A stretch of DNA of 64,000 nt from Pararhizobium qamdonense (GTDB lineage: Bacteria; Pseudomonadota; Alphaproteobacteria; Rhizobiales; Rhizobiaceae), in NCBI RefSeq assembly GCF_029277445.1, contig NZ_CP119566.1, positions 3,846,001 to 3,910,000 on the forward strand, read 5' to 3'. Made by a program: the position numbers and the translations under genes. Positions within the stretch are counted from its first letter, which is position 1; each line of letters starts with the position of its first letter. Positions 8,048-15,895 of this stretch are shown piece by piece. Under the pieces are notes generated by a model. The model was not told where the DNA came from, searched no databases, and saw nothing but the letters and a program-made list of their open reading frames with translations.

Positions 8048-9350
8048 TACGAAAGGCGCAGCCATGCCTTGGCAAAGCCCGATCTCGCCGGGGATTTCCT
8101 GGTATGAGTCCAGTGTCGCGGAGCGGCCGGAATATCCGGCCCTTTCGGGTTCGGTGGAGACCGATGTCGCGATCGTCGGCGGGGGCTTCACCGGGCTGCA
8201 GGCCGCCTACAATCTGGCGCGCAAGGGCGTGCGCGTCACGCTGATCGATGCCTGCCGCTTCGGCGACGGTGCGTCTGGCCGCAATGGCGGCCAGCTCGGC
8301 ACCGGCCAGCGCTGGTCTCCCGAGGAGATGGAGGGAACGCTCGGCTACGAGCGGTCCAAGGCATTGTTCGATCTGGCAGAGGATGCCAAGAAACATCTGC
8401 TCGACTTCGCATCCACACATGGCATCGATATCGAATATGTCGAGGGGCAGCTGAATGTCTGCCACAGGCCACGGCTCGAGAAAGATTATCGCGACAGCGT
8501 CGAGATCGCCGCATCGCGCTATGGCTATGCGCACCAGAGCTTCATGGACCGCGACGAGACGGTGGCGCGGCTGGGCTCGCAGCGATATCTTTTCGGCATC
8601 CGCGATACCGGCACCGGCCATATCCAGCCGATGAAGCTTCTGGTTGGCCTCGCCAGACAGGCGGCCCTGGCCGGCGCATCGCTGCACGAGCAGACCAAGG
8701 CGCTGAAGATCAACCAGGCCGGCGGCCGGGTGACGATCGAGACGGACAAGGGCACCATCCGCGCCGATCGCGCCCTGATTGCCTGCAACGGCTATATCGG
8801 CAATCTCGAACCGGTCACGGCACGGCATGTCATGCCGATCCGTTCGTTCATCGGCGCCACCAAGGTTCTCAGCGATTTTCCCGATGTGCTGCCCGGCGGC
8901 GAAGCGGTGGCGGATTCACGCTTCGTCGTGCGCTATTTCCGCAAATCCAAGGATGGGCGGCTGCTGTTTGGTGGCCGCGAGGCCTATACGGCGGACAATC
9001 CGCGGGAAATTTCCGAACATATCCGCCGGCAGATCACGGAGATCTACCCGTCGCTGGCGAATGTCGAGATGACCCATTCCTGGGGCGGCTCGGTTGGCAT
9101 CACGCTGCCGCGCCAGCCCTTCGTGCGCGAGGTCATGCCCGGCGTTACATCGATTGGCGGCTATTCCGGCCATGGCGTCATGCTGTCGAACTATTGCGGC
9201 AAGCTCTATTCCGATATGGTGACCGGCAACCGCTCGGACCTCGACCTGTTGCGGGAGCTGAATGTTCCGGCTTTTCCAGGCGGCACGCGGTTCCGCTCCG
9301 TGCTTTTGTTCGTCGCACTCAGCTGGTATGCCTTGCGCGACAAGTTTTAA
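8040..9350 (+). CDS. puuB: FAD-dependent gamma-glutamylputrescine oxidase-like protein
   Basis: 436 residues of the DAO (D-amino-acid oxidase-like) family. The FAD-binding dinucleotide fold is at DVAIVGGGFTGLQAAYNLAR (about 42-61), and the C-terminus has the family pattern around GGYSGHGVMLSNYCGK. Such enzymes oxidise gamma-glutamyl-polyamines to the aldehyde, releasing ammonia and H2O2. The start at 8040 overlaps the upstream gene. An alternative ATG at 8064 (MPWQSPISPG) has AAAGG before it and may be the real start. The 8-nt overlap implies translational coupling with the PuuA-like enzyme. PuuC and PuuD partners are not in the window. Confidence 0.8.
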   Translation: MSDTKGAAMPWQSPISPGISWYESSVAERPEYPALSGSVETDVAIVGGGFTGLQAAYNLARKGVRVTLIDACRFGDGASGRNGGQLGTGQRWSPEEMEGTLGYERSKALFDLAEDAKKHLLDFASTHGIDIEYVEGQLNVCHRPRLEKDYRDSVEIAASRYGYAHQSFMDRDETVARLGSQRYLFGIRDTGTGHIQPMKLLVGLARQAALAGASLHEQTKALKINQAGGRVTIETDKGTIRADRALIACNGYIGNLEPVTARHVMPIRSFIGATKVLSDFPDVLPGGEAVADSRFVVRYFRKSKDGRLLFGGREAYTADNPREISEHIRRQITEIYPSLANVEMTHSWGGSVGITLPRQPFVREVMPGVTSIGGYSGHGVMLSNYCGKLYSDMVTGNRSDLDLLRELNVPAFPGGTRFRSVLLFVALSWYALRDKF

Positions 9351-9362
9351 AAGCCGCACCTG

Positions 9363-9408
9363 AAAAGCGCAGGAAACGCATTTTGTTGCGCCGCACCCTA
9401 GCGCTTTT
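9363..9408. repeat. 8-bp perfect inverted repeat upstream of zwf
   Basis: AAAAGCGC (9363-9370) and GCGCTTTT (9401-9408) are separated by 30 bp, directly after the puuB-like gene and 52 bp before zwf. It could be a terminator stem or an operator in the zwf promoter region. The A/T-rich stretch at 9406-9427 downstream looks like a promoter core. Confidence 0.4.
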
Positions 9409-9459
9409 AAATCGATTAGATTATACACTCCTCAGACCAGAACGAGATCGAGATTTCTC

Positions 9460-10935
9460 ATGAGCAGCCAGATCATTCCTGTGGAACCCTTTGACTATGT
9501 GGTTTTCGGAGGCACCGGCGACCTTGCCGAACGCAAATTGCTTCCTGCCCTTTATCATCGCCAGCTGGATGGCCAACTCACCGATCCGACCCGCATTATC
9601 GGTGCGTCGCGCAGCGTGCTCAGCCATGACGAATACCGCAAATTTGCGACCGACGCCCTCAAGGAACATCTGAAGCCGAGCGAGTACGATGAAGCGCAGG
9701 TGAAGATCTTCACCGACCGTCTGTTCTACGTGCCTGTCGATGCCAAGTCGGACAATGGCTGGGATCAGCTGAAGGCGCTTCTGGACGAGGGCAAGGACCG
9801 CGTGCGGGCCTTTTACCTTGCCGTCGCACCCGCCATCTTCGGCGATATCTCCGAAAAAATCCGCGACCACAAGCTGATCACCAAGATGACGCGCATCGTC
9901 GTCGAAAAGCCGATCGGCCGTGACCTTGCCTCGGCGCTCGAGCTCAACGACACGATCGGCAAAGTGTTCAAGGAAGAGCAGATCTTCCGCATCGACCATT
10001 ATCTCGGCAAGGAAACCGTGCAGAACCTGATGGCGCTGCGCTTTGCCAACACGCTGTACGAACCGCTGTGGAACTCGTCCTATATCGATCATATCCAGAT
10101 CACCGTTGCCGAATCGGTCGGGCTGGAAAGCCGTGCCGGTTACTATGACAAGGCCGGTGCGCTACGCGACATGGTGCAGAACCATATCCTCCAGCTGCTC
10201 TGCCTGGTCGCCATGGAAGTGCCGCCGTCGATGAACGCGGAAGCGGTGCGCGACGAGAAGCTGAAGGTGCTGCGTGCGCTAAAACCGATCAATCCCGGCA
10301 ATGTCGAGAAGATGACCGTGCGCGGCCAGTACAAGGCCGGCGCTTCGGCCGGGGGTGCGGTCAAGGGTTATCTCGAAGAACTCGAAGGCGGCGTGTCCAA
10401 CACCGAGACCTTCGTTGCCATCAAGGCCGAAATCAACAACTGGCGCTGGGCCGGCGTTCCCTTCTACATCCGCACCGGCAAACGCATGGCCGGCCGTATG
10501 TCGGAAATCGTCATCACCTTCAAGCCGATCCCGCATTCGATCTTCGACGAGGCTGCGGGCCGCATCGAGGCCAACCAGCTGATCATCCGCCTGCAGCCGG
10601 ACGAAGGCGTCAAGCAGTCGCTGATGATCAAGGACCCGGGCCCGGGCGGCATGCGCCTGCGCAACGTCTCGCTCGACATGACCTTTGCCGAAGCCTTCAA
10701 CGCCCGCAGCGCCGATGCCTACGAGCGCCTGCTGCTCGACGTGGTGCGCAACAACCAGACCCTGTTCATGCGCCGCGACGAAGTCGAGGCCGCATGGCGC
10801 TGGGTCGATCCGATCCTGAAAGCCTGGGAAGCCGTCAACCAGCAGGTCCAGGCCTATACGGCCGGCACCTGGGGACCGAGCCAGGCCATCGCGCTCATCG
10901 AGCGGGACGGCCGCACCTGGCATGAAGTGATCTGA
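9460..10935 (+). CDS. zwf: glucose-6-phosphate 1-dehydrogenase
   Basis: 491 residues, normal for the family. It oxidises glucose-6-phosphate to 6-phosphogluconolactone with NADP+ (or NAD+). The cofactor site is FGGTGDLAERKLLPALY (16-32), followed by the EKPIGRDL motif (149-156). The catalytic signature RIDHYLGKE (177-185) contains the substrate Lys and His. It is the first gene of a co-directional set, with pgl 11 bp after its stop and edd next, so the three enzymes take glucose-6-phosphate to KDDG-type intermediates in the cytoplasm. Start from ATG at 9460; the preceding purine stretch GAACGAGATCGAG gives a moderate ribosome binding site. Confidence 0.97.
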   Translation: MSSQIIPVEPFDYVVFGGTGDLAERKLLPALYHRQLDGQLTDPTRIIGASRSVLSHDEYRKFATDALKEHLKPSEYDEAQVKIFTDRLFYVPVDAKSDNGWDQLKALLDEGKDRVRAFYLAVAPAIFGDISEKIRDHKLITKMTRIVVEKPIGRDLASALELNDTIGKVFKEEQIFRIDHYLGKETVQNLMALRFANTLYEPLWNSSYIDHIQITVAESVGLESRAGYYDKAGALRDMVQNHILQLLCLVAMEVPPSMNAEAVRDEKLKVLRALKPINPGNVEKMTVRGQYKAGASAGGAVKGYLEELEGGVSNTETFVAIKAEINNWRWAGVPFYIRTGKRMAGRMSEIVITFKPIPHSIFDEAAGRIEANQLIIRLQPDEGVKQSLMIKDPGPGGMRLRNVSLDMTFAEAFNARSADAYERLLLDVVRNNQTLFMRRDEVEAAWRWVDPILKAWEAVNQQVQAYTAGTWGPSQAIALIERDGRTWHEVI

Positions 10936-10946
10936 GGACGGGCGCC

Positions 10947-11645
10947 ATGACGGCTGCGATGCATGTATTCAACGATGGTGCGGCCCTGGCGGAAGGCCTT
11001 GCGCAAGCGGTCGCCACTGCGCTGTCGGCAGCCGTTGCGGCCCGCGGGCAAGCCTGCATCGCCGTGTCCGGCGGCTCGACGCCGAAGGCTTTCTTCAAGG
11101 CGCTGTCCGGCAAGGCGATCGACTGGACCAAGGTCACCGTGGCCCTGGTCGACGAACGCTTTGTCGCACCCGATACCGACCGCTCGAACGAAAAGCTCGT
11201 CAAGGACAACCTCCTGATCAACGCTGCGGCTCACGCGATCTTCGAGCCGCTCTATTATCCAACGGCGACCGCCGAAGAGGCCGCTGCCGCAGCCAGCAAG
11301 CAGACCGCCGCCATCGGCTGTCCCTTCGACGTGGTGATCCTCGGCATGGGCGGCGACGGGCATACGGCCTCGTTCTTTCCGGGCGGCTCGCGCCTTGCAG
11401 AAGCGCTCGACCCGGCCACGCCGCGCGGCGTGATGACGATGGAAGCCGAAGGTGCGGGCGAGCCGCGCCTGACATTCACTTTCTCCAGCCTTCAGGATGC
11501 CCGACTTCTGGTGCTCCATATCGAGGGAGCGGCCAAGAAGGACGTTCTTGCGAAGGCCGAAGCGCCCGGTGACGAGGCGGAGATGCCGATCCGCGCCATG
11601 TTGCGCCGGGCGGCCTCGCCGCTCCAGATCTACTGGGCACCCTGA
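10947..11645 (+). CDS. pgl: 6-phosphogluconolactonase
   Basis: 232 residues of the SugarP_isomerase/NagB-like fold. It hydrolyses 6-phosphogluconolactone to 6-phosphogluconate. Motifs include the phosphate-loop VSGGSTPKAFFKAL (about 34-47), VALVDERFVAPDTDRSN (about 61-77) and GMGGDGHTASFFPG (about 132-145, with the catalytic His). It sits between zwf and edd, 11 bp after zwf with the same orientation, so it is almost certainly co-transcribed with zwf. A strong hairpin begins at its stop codon. Confidence 0.95.
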   Translation: MTAAMHVFNDGAALAEGLAQAVATALSAAVAARGQACIAVSGGSTPKAFFKALSGKAIDWTKVTVALVDERFVAPDTDRSNEKLVKDNLLINAAAHAIFEPLYYPTATAEEAAAAASKQTAAIGCPFDVVILGMGGDGHTASFFPGGSRLAEALDPATPRGVMTMEAEGAGEPRLTFTFSSLQDARLLVLHIEGAAKKDVLAKAEAPGDEAEMPIRAMLRRAASPLQIYWAP

Positions 11646-11684
11646 AGCGGGCCGTGATCTCTCGAGATCGCTTCCCGCGCTTCA
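11643..11684 (+). terminator. hairpin between pgl and edd
   Basis: TGAAGCGGG (11643-11651, including the pgl stop) pairs with CCCGCGCTTCA (11674-11684), with an inner GATCTC-TC-GAGATC stem. No T-run follows, so it may be a partial terminator or mRNA-stability element that separates edd expression from zwf-pgl. The 146 bp from here to edd could hold an edd promoter. Confidence 0.6.
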
Positions 11685-11830
11685 GGTCTTAGATTTACGC
11701 ATGCCGTCATCGCCAACCGCTGCATACGTTTGCGCGGCATGCTGAAAGCCCGATGTCCGGGGACCCAAGACCCGGATAACCGCAACCATGCAGACCACAG
11801 GAGTGCCGAACACTCCGGAACAGGATTGCC

Positions 11831-13651
11831 ATGTCCGCCGACAGCCGTATTGCCGCGATCACCGCCCGCATCGTCGAACGCTCGAAACCTTACCGCGAGC
11901 CTTACCTCGCCCGCGTTCGCGCGGCGGCATCCAAACGCGTCACCCGTTCGGTCCTTGGCTGCGGCAATCTTGCCCATGGCTTCGCCGTCTGTTCCCCCTC
12001 CGAGAAAGTGGCGCTTTCCGGCGACGAAGTGCCCAATCTCGGGATCATCACCTCCTATAACGACATGCTCTCGGCGCATCAGCCCTTCGAGACCTATCCG
12101 GCGCTAATCCGCCAGGCCGCCCATGACGCCGGCGGCGTGGCGCAGGTGGCGGGCGGCGTTCCCGCCATGTGCGACGGCGTCACCCAGGGACAGCCGGGCA
12201 TGGAGCTTTCGCTGTTTTCGCGCGACCTGATCGCCATGGCTGCAGGCGTCGGCCTGTCGCACAACATGTTCGATTCCACCGTCTATCTCGGCGTCTGCGA
12301 CAAGATCGTTCCCGGCCTGATGATCGCCGCCATGACCTTCGGCCATTTGCCGGCAGTGTTCATTCCCGCCGGGCCGATGACCACGGGCCTGCCGAACGAC
12401 GAGAAGTCGCGGGTCCGCCAGCTGTTTGCCGAGGGCAAGGTCGGCCGCGACGAATTGCTGGAGGCGGAATCGAAATCCTATCACGGCCCCGGAACCTGTA
12501 CCTTCTACGGCACGGCCAATTCCAACCAGATGCTGATGGAGATCATGGGCTTCCATCTGCCCGGCGCCTCCTTCATCAATCCGGGCACGCCGCTGCGCGA
12601 TGCGCTGACCCGCGAGGCTACCCGGCGGGCACTGGCGATCACCGCGCTCGGCAACGAATTCACCCCTGCCGGCGAGATGATCGACGAACGCTCGATCGTC
12701 AACGGCGTGGTCGGCCTGCATGCGACCGGCGGCTCGACCAACCACACGATGCATCTCGTCGCCATGGCCCGCTCGGCCGGCATCGCGCTGACATGGCAGG
12801 ATATTTCCGAGCTTTCCGACATCATCCCGCTGCTCGCCCGCGTCTACCCGAACGGGCTTGCTGACGTGAACCACTTCCATGCCGCCGGCGGCATGGGTTA
12901 CCTCATCAGCCAGCTTTTGAAGCACGGCCTGCTGCATGACGACGTGCGCACCGTTTTCGGCCAGGGGCTCGATGCCTATGCGATCGACGTCAAGCTCGGC
13001 GAAAACGGCACGGTCGCGCGCGAACCGGCACCGGATGTCAGCCATGATCCCAAGGTGCTTTCGACCGTCGAACAGCCCTTCCAGCATTCCGGCGGGCTGA
13101 AGATGCTGACCGGCAATCTCGGCAAGGCCGTCATCAAGATTTCGGCGGTCAAGCCGGAGCGCCACGTCATCGAGGCACCGGCCAAGATCTTCCACGATCA
13201 GTCCGAACTGCAGACGGCGTTCAAGGATGGCAAGCTCGAGGGCGATTTCGTCGCGGTCGTGCGTTTCCAAGGCCCGAAGGCCAACGGCATGCCGGAACTG
13301 CACAAGCTCACCACCGTGCTCGGCATCCTGCAGGACCGTGGCCAGACGGTGGCGCTCGTAACCGACGGCCGCATGTCCGGCGCCTCCGGCAAGGTGCCTT
13401 CGGCGATCCACATGACGCCGGAAGCCAAGGATGGCGGACCGATCTCCAAAATCCGGGAAGGCGACATCATCCGGCTGGATGCCATCCATGGCACGATCCA
13501 GGTGCTGGTCGATGCTGCCGAACTTGCCAACCGGGCTCCGGCCGAGGCCGATCTGTCCGGCAACGAATTCGGCATGGGCCGCGAGCTGTTTGCCCCGTTC
13601 CGCGCGGCAACGGGCTCGGCCGATCATGGGGCGAGCGTGTTCTTTCACTGA
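11831..13651 (+). CDS. edd: phosphogluconate dehydratase (Entner-Doudoroff)
   Basis: 606 residues of the IlvD/Edd family. It dehydrates 6-phosphogluconate to 2-keto-3-deoxy-6-phosphogluconate and carries a [4Fe-4S] cluster. Family motifs visible are GCGNLAHGF (about 43-51), [19 protein letters not shown] (about 116-134), [18 protein letters not shown] (about 221-238) and the C-terminal [18 protein letters not shown] (about 512-529). These contain the cluster cysteines and the substrate region. The longer length and phosphate-binding neighbourhood favour Edd over dihydroxy-acid dehydratase, as does its position after zwf-pgl. The aldolase gene eda is not in the window. Confidence 0.96.
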   Translation: MSADSRIAAITARIVERSKPYREPYLARVRAAASKRVTRSVLGCGNLAHGFAVCSPSEKVALSGDEVPNLGIITSYNDMLSAHQPFETYPALIRQAAHDAGGVAQVAGGVPAMCDGVTQGQPGMELSLFSRDLIAMAAGVGLSHNMFDSTVYLGVCDKIVPGLMIAAMTFGHLPAVFIPAGPMTTGLPNDEKSRVRQLFAEGKVGRDELLEAESKSYHGPGTCTFYGTANSNQMLMEIMGFHLPGASFINPGTPLRDALTREATRRALAITALGNEFTPAGEMIDERSIVNGVVGLHATGGSTNHTMHLVAMARSAGIALTWQDISELSDIIPLLARVYPNGLADVNHFHAAGGMGYLISQLLKHGLLHDDVRTVFGQGLDAYAIDVKLGENGTVAREPAPDVSHDPKVLSTVEQPFQHSGGLKMLTGNLGKAVIKISAVKPERHVIEAPAKIFHDQSELQTAFKDGKLEGDFVAVVRFQGPKANGMPELHKLTTVLGILQDRGQTVALVTDGRMSGASGKVPSAIHMTPEAKDGGPISKIREGDIIRLDAIHGTIQVLVDAAELANRAPAEADLSGNEFGMGRELFAPFRAATGSADHGASVFFH

Positions 13652-13657
13652 AAGCGG

Positions 13658-13684
13658 AAGCTCCCGGCCAAGCGCCGCGAGCTT
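13658..13684. terminator. possible bidirectional terminator between edd and the GFA gene
   Basis: AAGCTC (13658-13663) and GAGCTT (13679-13684) flank a GC-rich core containing GGC/GCC. It lies 6 bp after the edd stop and 15 bp beyond the end of the convergent GFA-family gene. The stem is modest and there is no clear T-run. Confidence 0.4.
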
Positions 13685-13698
13685 TCACACACCGCTGC

Positions 13699-14064
13699 TT
13701 ATGGCAGCGGCCCGGGATGCATGTCGGTCCTGCCGTCATAACGCTCGATGGTGAGCTCGAAAATGTCGATGCCTTCGATGCAGCGGGCATTCACCGAGAC
13801 TTTTTCACCGGGATAACCGCTGCGCATCAGGGCCACACCGCATGTCGCGCAAAAGTGATGTCCTTCGGTGATGCTGCGCCAGACATAGGTGGAGATGCGG
13901 CGCTTTTCGCTGACCAGCGTGATGGTGCTGGCCGGAACTTTCCAGTGCAGAAAGCCCGAACGGCGGCAGGTCGAACAGTTGCATTCGACAACCTCGGAAA
14001 TCTCTTCATCGATTTCGAAGCAGATATCGCCGCAATGACAGGACAGGCGATAGGGTCGTTTCAT
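13699..14064 (-). CDS. GFA (CENP-V/GFA) family zinc-binding protein
   Basis: 121 residues, the usual single-domain GFA length. The zinc ligands are visible as three cysteine groups: Cys9/Cys11/Cys15 (SCHCGDIC), Cys28/Cys30/Cys33 (CNCSTC) and Cys72/Cys75 (FCATCG). Founding members are glutathione-dependent formaldehyde-activating enzymes, but most homologues have no proven reaction, and formaldehyde activity is not implied here. It is convergent with edd and 123 bp downstream of the PilZ-like gene in the same orientation. It has no operon partner. Confidence 0.88.
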   Translation of the reverse strand: MKRPYRLSCHCGDICFEIDEEISEVVECNCSTCRRSGFLHWKVPASTITLVSEKRRISTYVWRSITEGHHFCATCGVALMRSGYPGEKVSVNARCIEGIDIFELTIERYDGRTDMHPGPLP

Positions 14065-14187
14065 CGGTTATCGTCTCGGTTCACTTACCCAGTGCCCAAC
14101 AATCTGCCTCCTGACGGCGAAGTCAAGCGTGGGAAAGGTGGGACCGACCGCATTGCTGCCGGACAAAGCGCGCTGGTGGGACAGGGG

Positions 14188-14595
14188 TCAGCTATAGATA
14201 TCCAGCACCCGGTTGCGATGATTGGGGTGTGTGGAATAGACGAAGATGCGATTGAGGTCGCGCTCCGACATCAGGCGCAGGAAACGAGCCTCGATGATAT
14301 TGTTGGCATGCACGCGCTTGACGACGCAGCCGACCATGCCGATGCGGGCGCTGGGGACATCGAGATAGAAATTCTGAGGCAGCTTGAACTGCGTGGCGAT
14401 GCCGAGAACCGCGCTGCTTTTGGATATTTTCAACAGTTCGCAGCGGCGGGAGGTGAGGTTGAGCATACCGTTTTCGGTATATTCGATCCGGGCATCGTTG
14501 CGGGTATCCTCCATCGGGAAATTGGCTTCCCGGTCGTACATGAAGGATTCTTCCTTGCTGAGATATGTCGGTTTATCGGATGCCTGTCCCCGCAT
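14188..14595 (-). CDS. PilZ-like domain protein (135 aa), degenerate c-di-GMP motif
   Basis: Soluble 135-residue protein. R32-N-D-A-R36 fits the PilZ RxxxR element, followed by beta-rich sequence. Where the second PilZ motif (D/N-x-S-x-x-G) should be, it reads SKSSAVLG (about 58-65), so c-di-GMP binding is uncertain. C-terminal strands such as MVGCVVKRVHANNIIEARF fit the PilZ barrel. The start could instead be Met19 (MYDREANF). It is monocistronic, between the GFA gene and the agl operon. A role in motility or polysaccharide control would be typical but is inference. Confidence 0.6.
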   Translation of the reverse strand: MRGQASDKPTYLSKEESFMYDREANFPMEDTRNDARIEYTENGMLNLTSRRCELLKISKSSAVLGIATQFKLPQNFYLDVPSARIGMVGCVVKRVHANNIIEARFLRLMSERDLNRIFVYSTHPNHRNRVLDIYS

Positions 14596-14689
14596 CTGTC
14601 TGCTCCATGCGCCTCTGTTTTTTTTGAAACTTTAGCCGCTGAAATTTAACAGAGCGTGACCCGGCAACCAATTTGATCACATCTCGCAT

Positions 14690-14726
14690 AAAAAAACCCG
14701 CCGGGAAACACAGCCCCAGCGGGTCT
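14690..14726 (-). terminator. rho-independent terminator of the agl operon
   Basis: On the minus strand ACCCGCTGGGG...CCCGGCGGGT forms the stem, followed by TTTTTTTAT. It begins about 20 nt after the aglK stop. Confidence 0.9.
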
Positions 14727-14744
14727 TTCAGGGATGACCAGGTT

Positions 14745-15833
14745 CTACGTGCGGTAGCTTTTTCCCTCCGCATCGAAGAGATGCAGCTTTGCCTTATCCG
14801 CGGTGAAGCGCACCTTTTCGCCGCGCCTGATGTCGAGAATGCCAGGCACTTTGGCGATGATCGGTTCGTTGGCAACGAGGCCTTCGATATAGAGCAGCGT
14901 GACTTCACCCAAGGCTTCGATGATGGCGACCGTGCCTTCGAACAGGAAATTGTCTCCGGTCGAGACGCGCAGGTCTTCCGGCCGCACGCCAAAACTTGCC
15001 GCCTTGCCGTTTTCGGAGGCTGCGGTCGGAATATCGAGAACATCCGTCTTGCCGCCGGGCAATTCGACCGTGGTTTCGGCACCGGTGCCGACGATCTTGG
15101 CCGGGATGATGTTCATTGCCGGCGAGCCGATGAAGCGGGCGACGAAGAGGTTGGCCGGGCGCTCGTAGAGTTCCAGCGGCGGGCCGACCTGTTCGATGCG
15201 GCCGGCCGACAGCACGACGATACGGTCGGCGAGCGTCATCGCCTCCACCTGGTCGTGGGTGACATAGATCATCGTCGTATCCGGCATGGATTCGTTGAGC
15301 TTTGCGATCTCGATGCGGGTGGCGACGCGCAGCGCGGCATCGAGGTTCGACAGCGGCTCGTCGAACAGGAAGACTTTTGGATCGCGGCAGATGGCGCGGC
15401 CGATGGCGACGCGCTGGCGCTGGCCGCCGGACAACGCCTTGGGCAGGCGGTCGAGATACTGGGTTAGCTGCAGGATATCGGCGGCGGAGCGGACGCGTCG
15501 GTCGATCTCTTCCTTTGTCTCCTTGGCGATGCGCATGCCGAAAGCCATGTTGTCGTAAACCGTCATGTGCGGATACAGCGCGTAGGATTGGAACACCATG
15601 GCAATGCCACGCTGCGAGGGCGGCACCTCGTTGACCAGCCGTTCGGCAATATACATCTCGCCGCCGGAGATTTCCTCAAGGCCGGCGATCATCCGCAGCA
15701 GCGTCGACTTTCCGCAGCCGGACGGGCCGACGAAGACGACGAACTCGCCCTGCCTGATATCCAGATCGATGCCATGGATGACATCCACCGCGCCATAGGA
15801 CTTGCGGATATTCTTCAGTTGCAAACCTGCCAT
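14745..15833 (-). CDS. aglK: alpha-glucoside ABC transporter, ATP-binding protein
   Basis: 362 residues of the MalK/UgpC sugar-importer ATPase family. Walker A is GPSGCGKST (36-44), the signature is LSGGQ (134-138), Walker B is VFLFDEP (154-160) and the switch His is H193. A TOBE-type regulatory domain follows from about 240. The start at 15833 (MAGLQLKNIR) has an excellent GGGGAGGATGAC-ATG context; an upstream extension to 16310 runs antisense-like through aglA and is rejected. It is the last gene of the agl operon, 62 bp after aglA, and energises import through AglF/AglG. Confidence 0.93.
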   Translation of the reverse strand: MAGLQLKNIRKSYGAVDVIHGIDLDIRQGEFVVFVGPSGCGKSTLLRMIAGLEEISGGEMYIAERLVNEVPPSQRGIAMVFQSYALYPHMTVYDNMAFGMRIAKETKEEIDRRVRSAADILQLTQYLDRLPKALSGGQRQRVAIGRAICRDPKVFLFDEPLSNLDAALRVATRIEIAKLNESMPDTTMIYVTHDQVEAMTLADRIVVLSAGRIEQVGPPLELYERPANLFVARFIGSPAMNIIPAKIVGTGAETTVELPGGKTDVLDIPTAASENGKAASFGVRPEDLRVSTGDNFLFEGTVAIIEALGEVTLLYIEGLVANEPIIAKVPGILDIRRGEKVRFTADKAKLHLFDAEGKSYRT

Positions 15834-15895
15834 GTCATCCTCCCCTTCATTCTCTCGTCTTTGGCCGGCTCTTTGAGGAAACCGGTTTGATCTGG

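Noticed and set aside
6575..8191. 538-residue minus-strand frame opposite the puuA-like gene
   Set aside because: Antisense shadow of a gene with all glutamine synthetase motifs on the other strand.
12104..13648. 514-residue minus-strand frame opposite edd
   Set aside because: Exact antisense shadow of the edd gene, which has clear family motifs on the plus strand.
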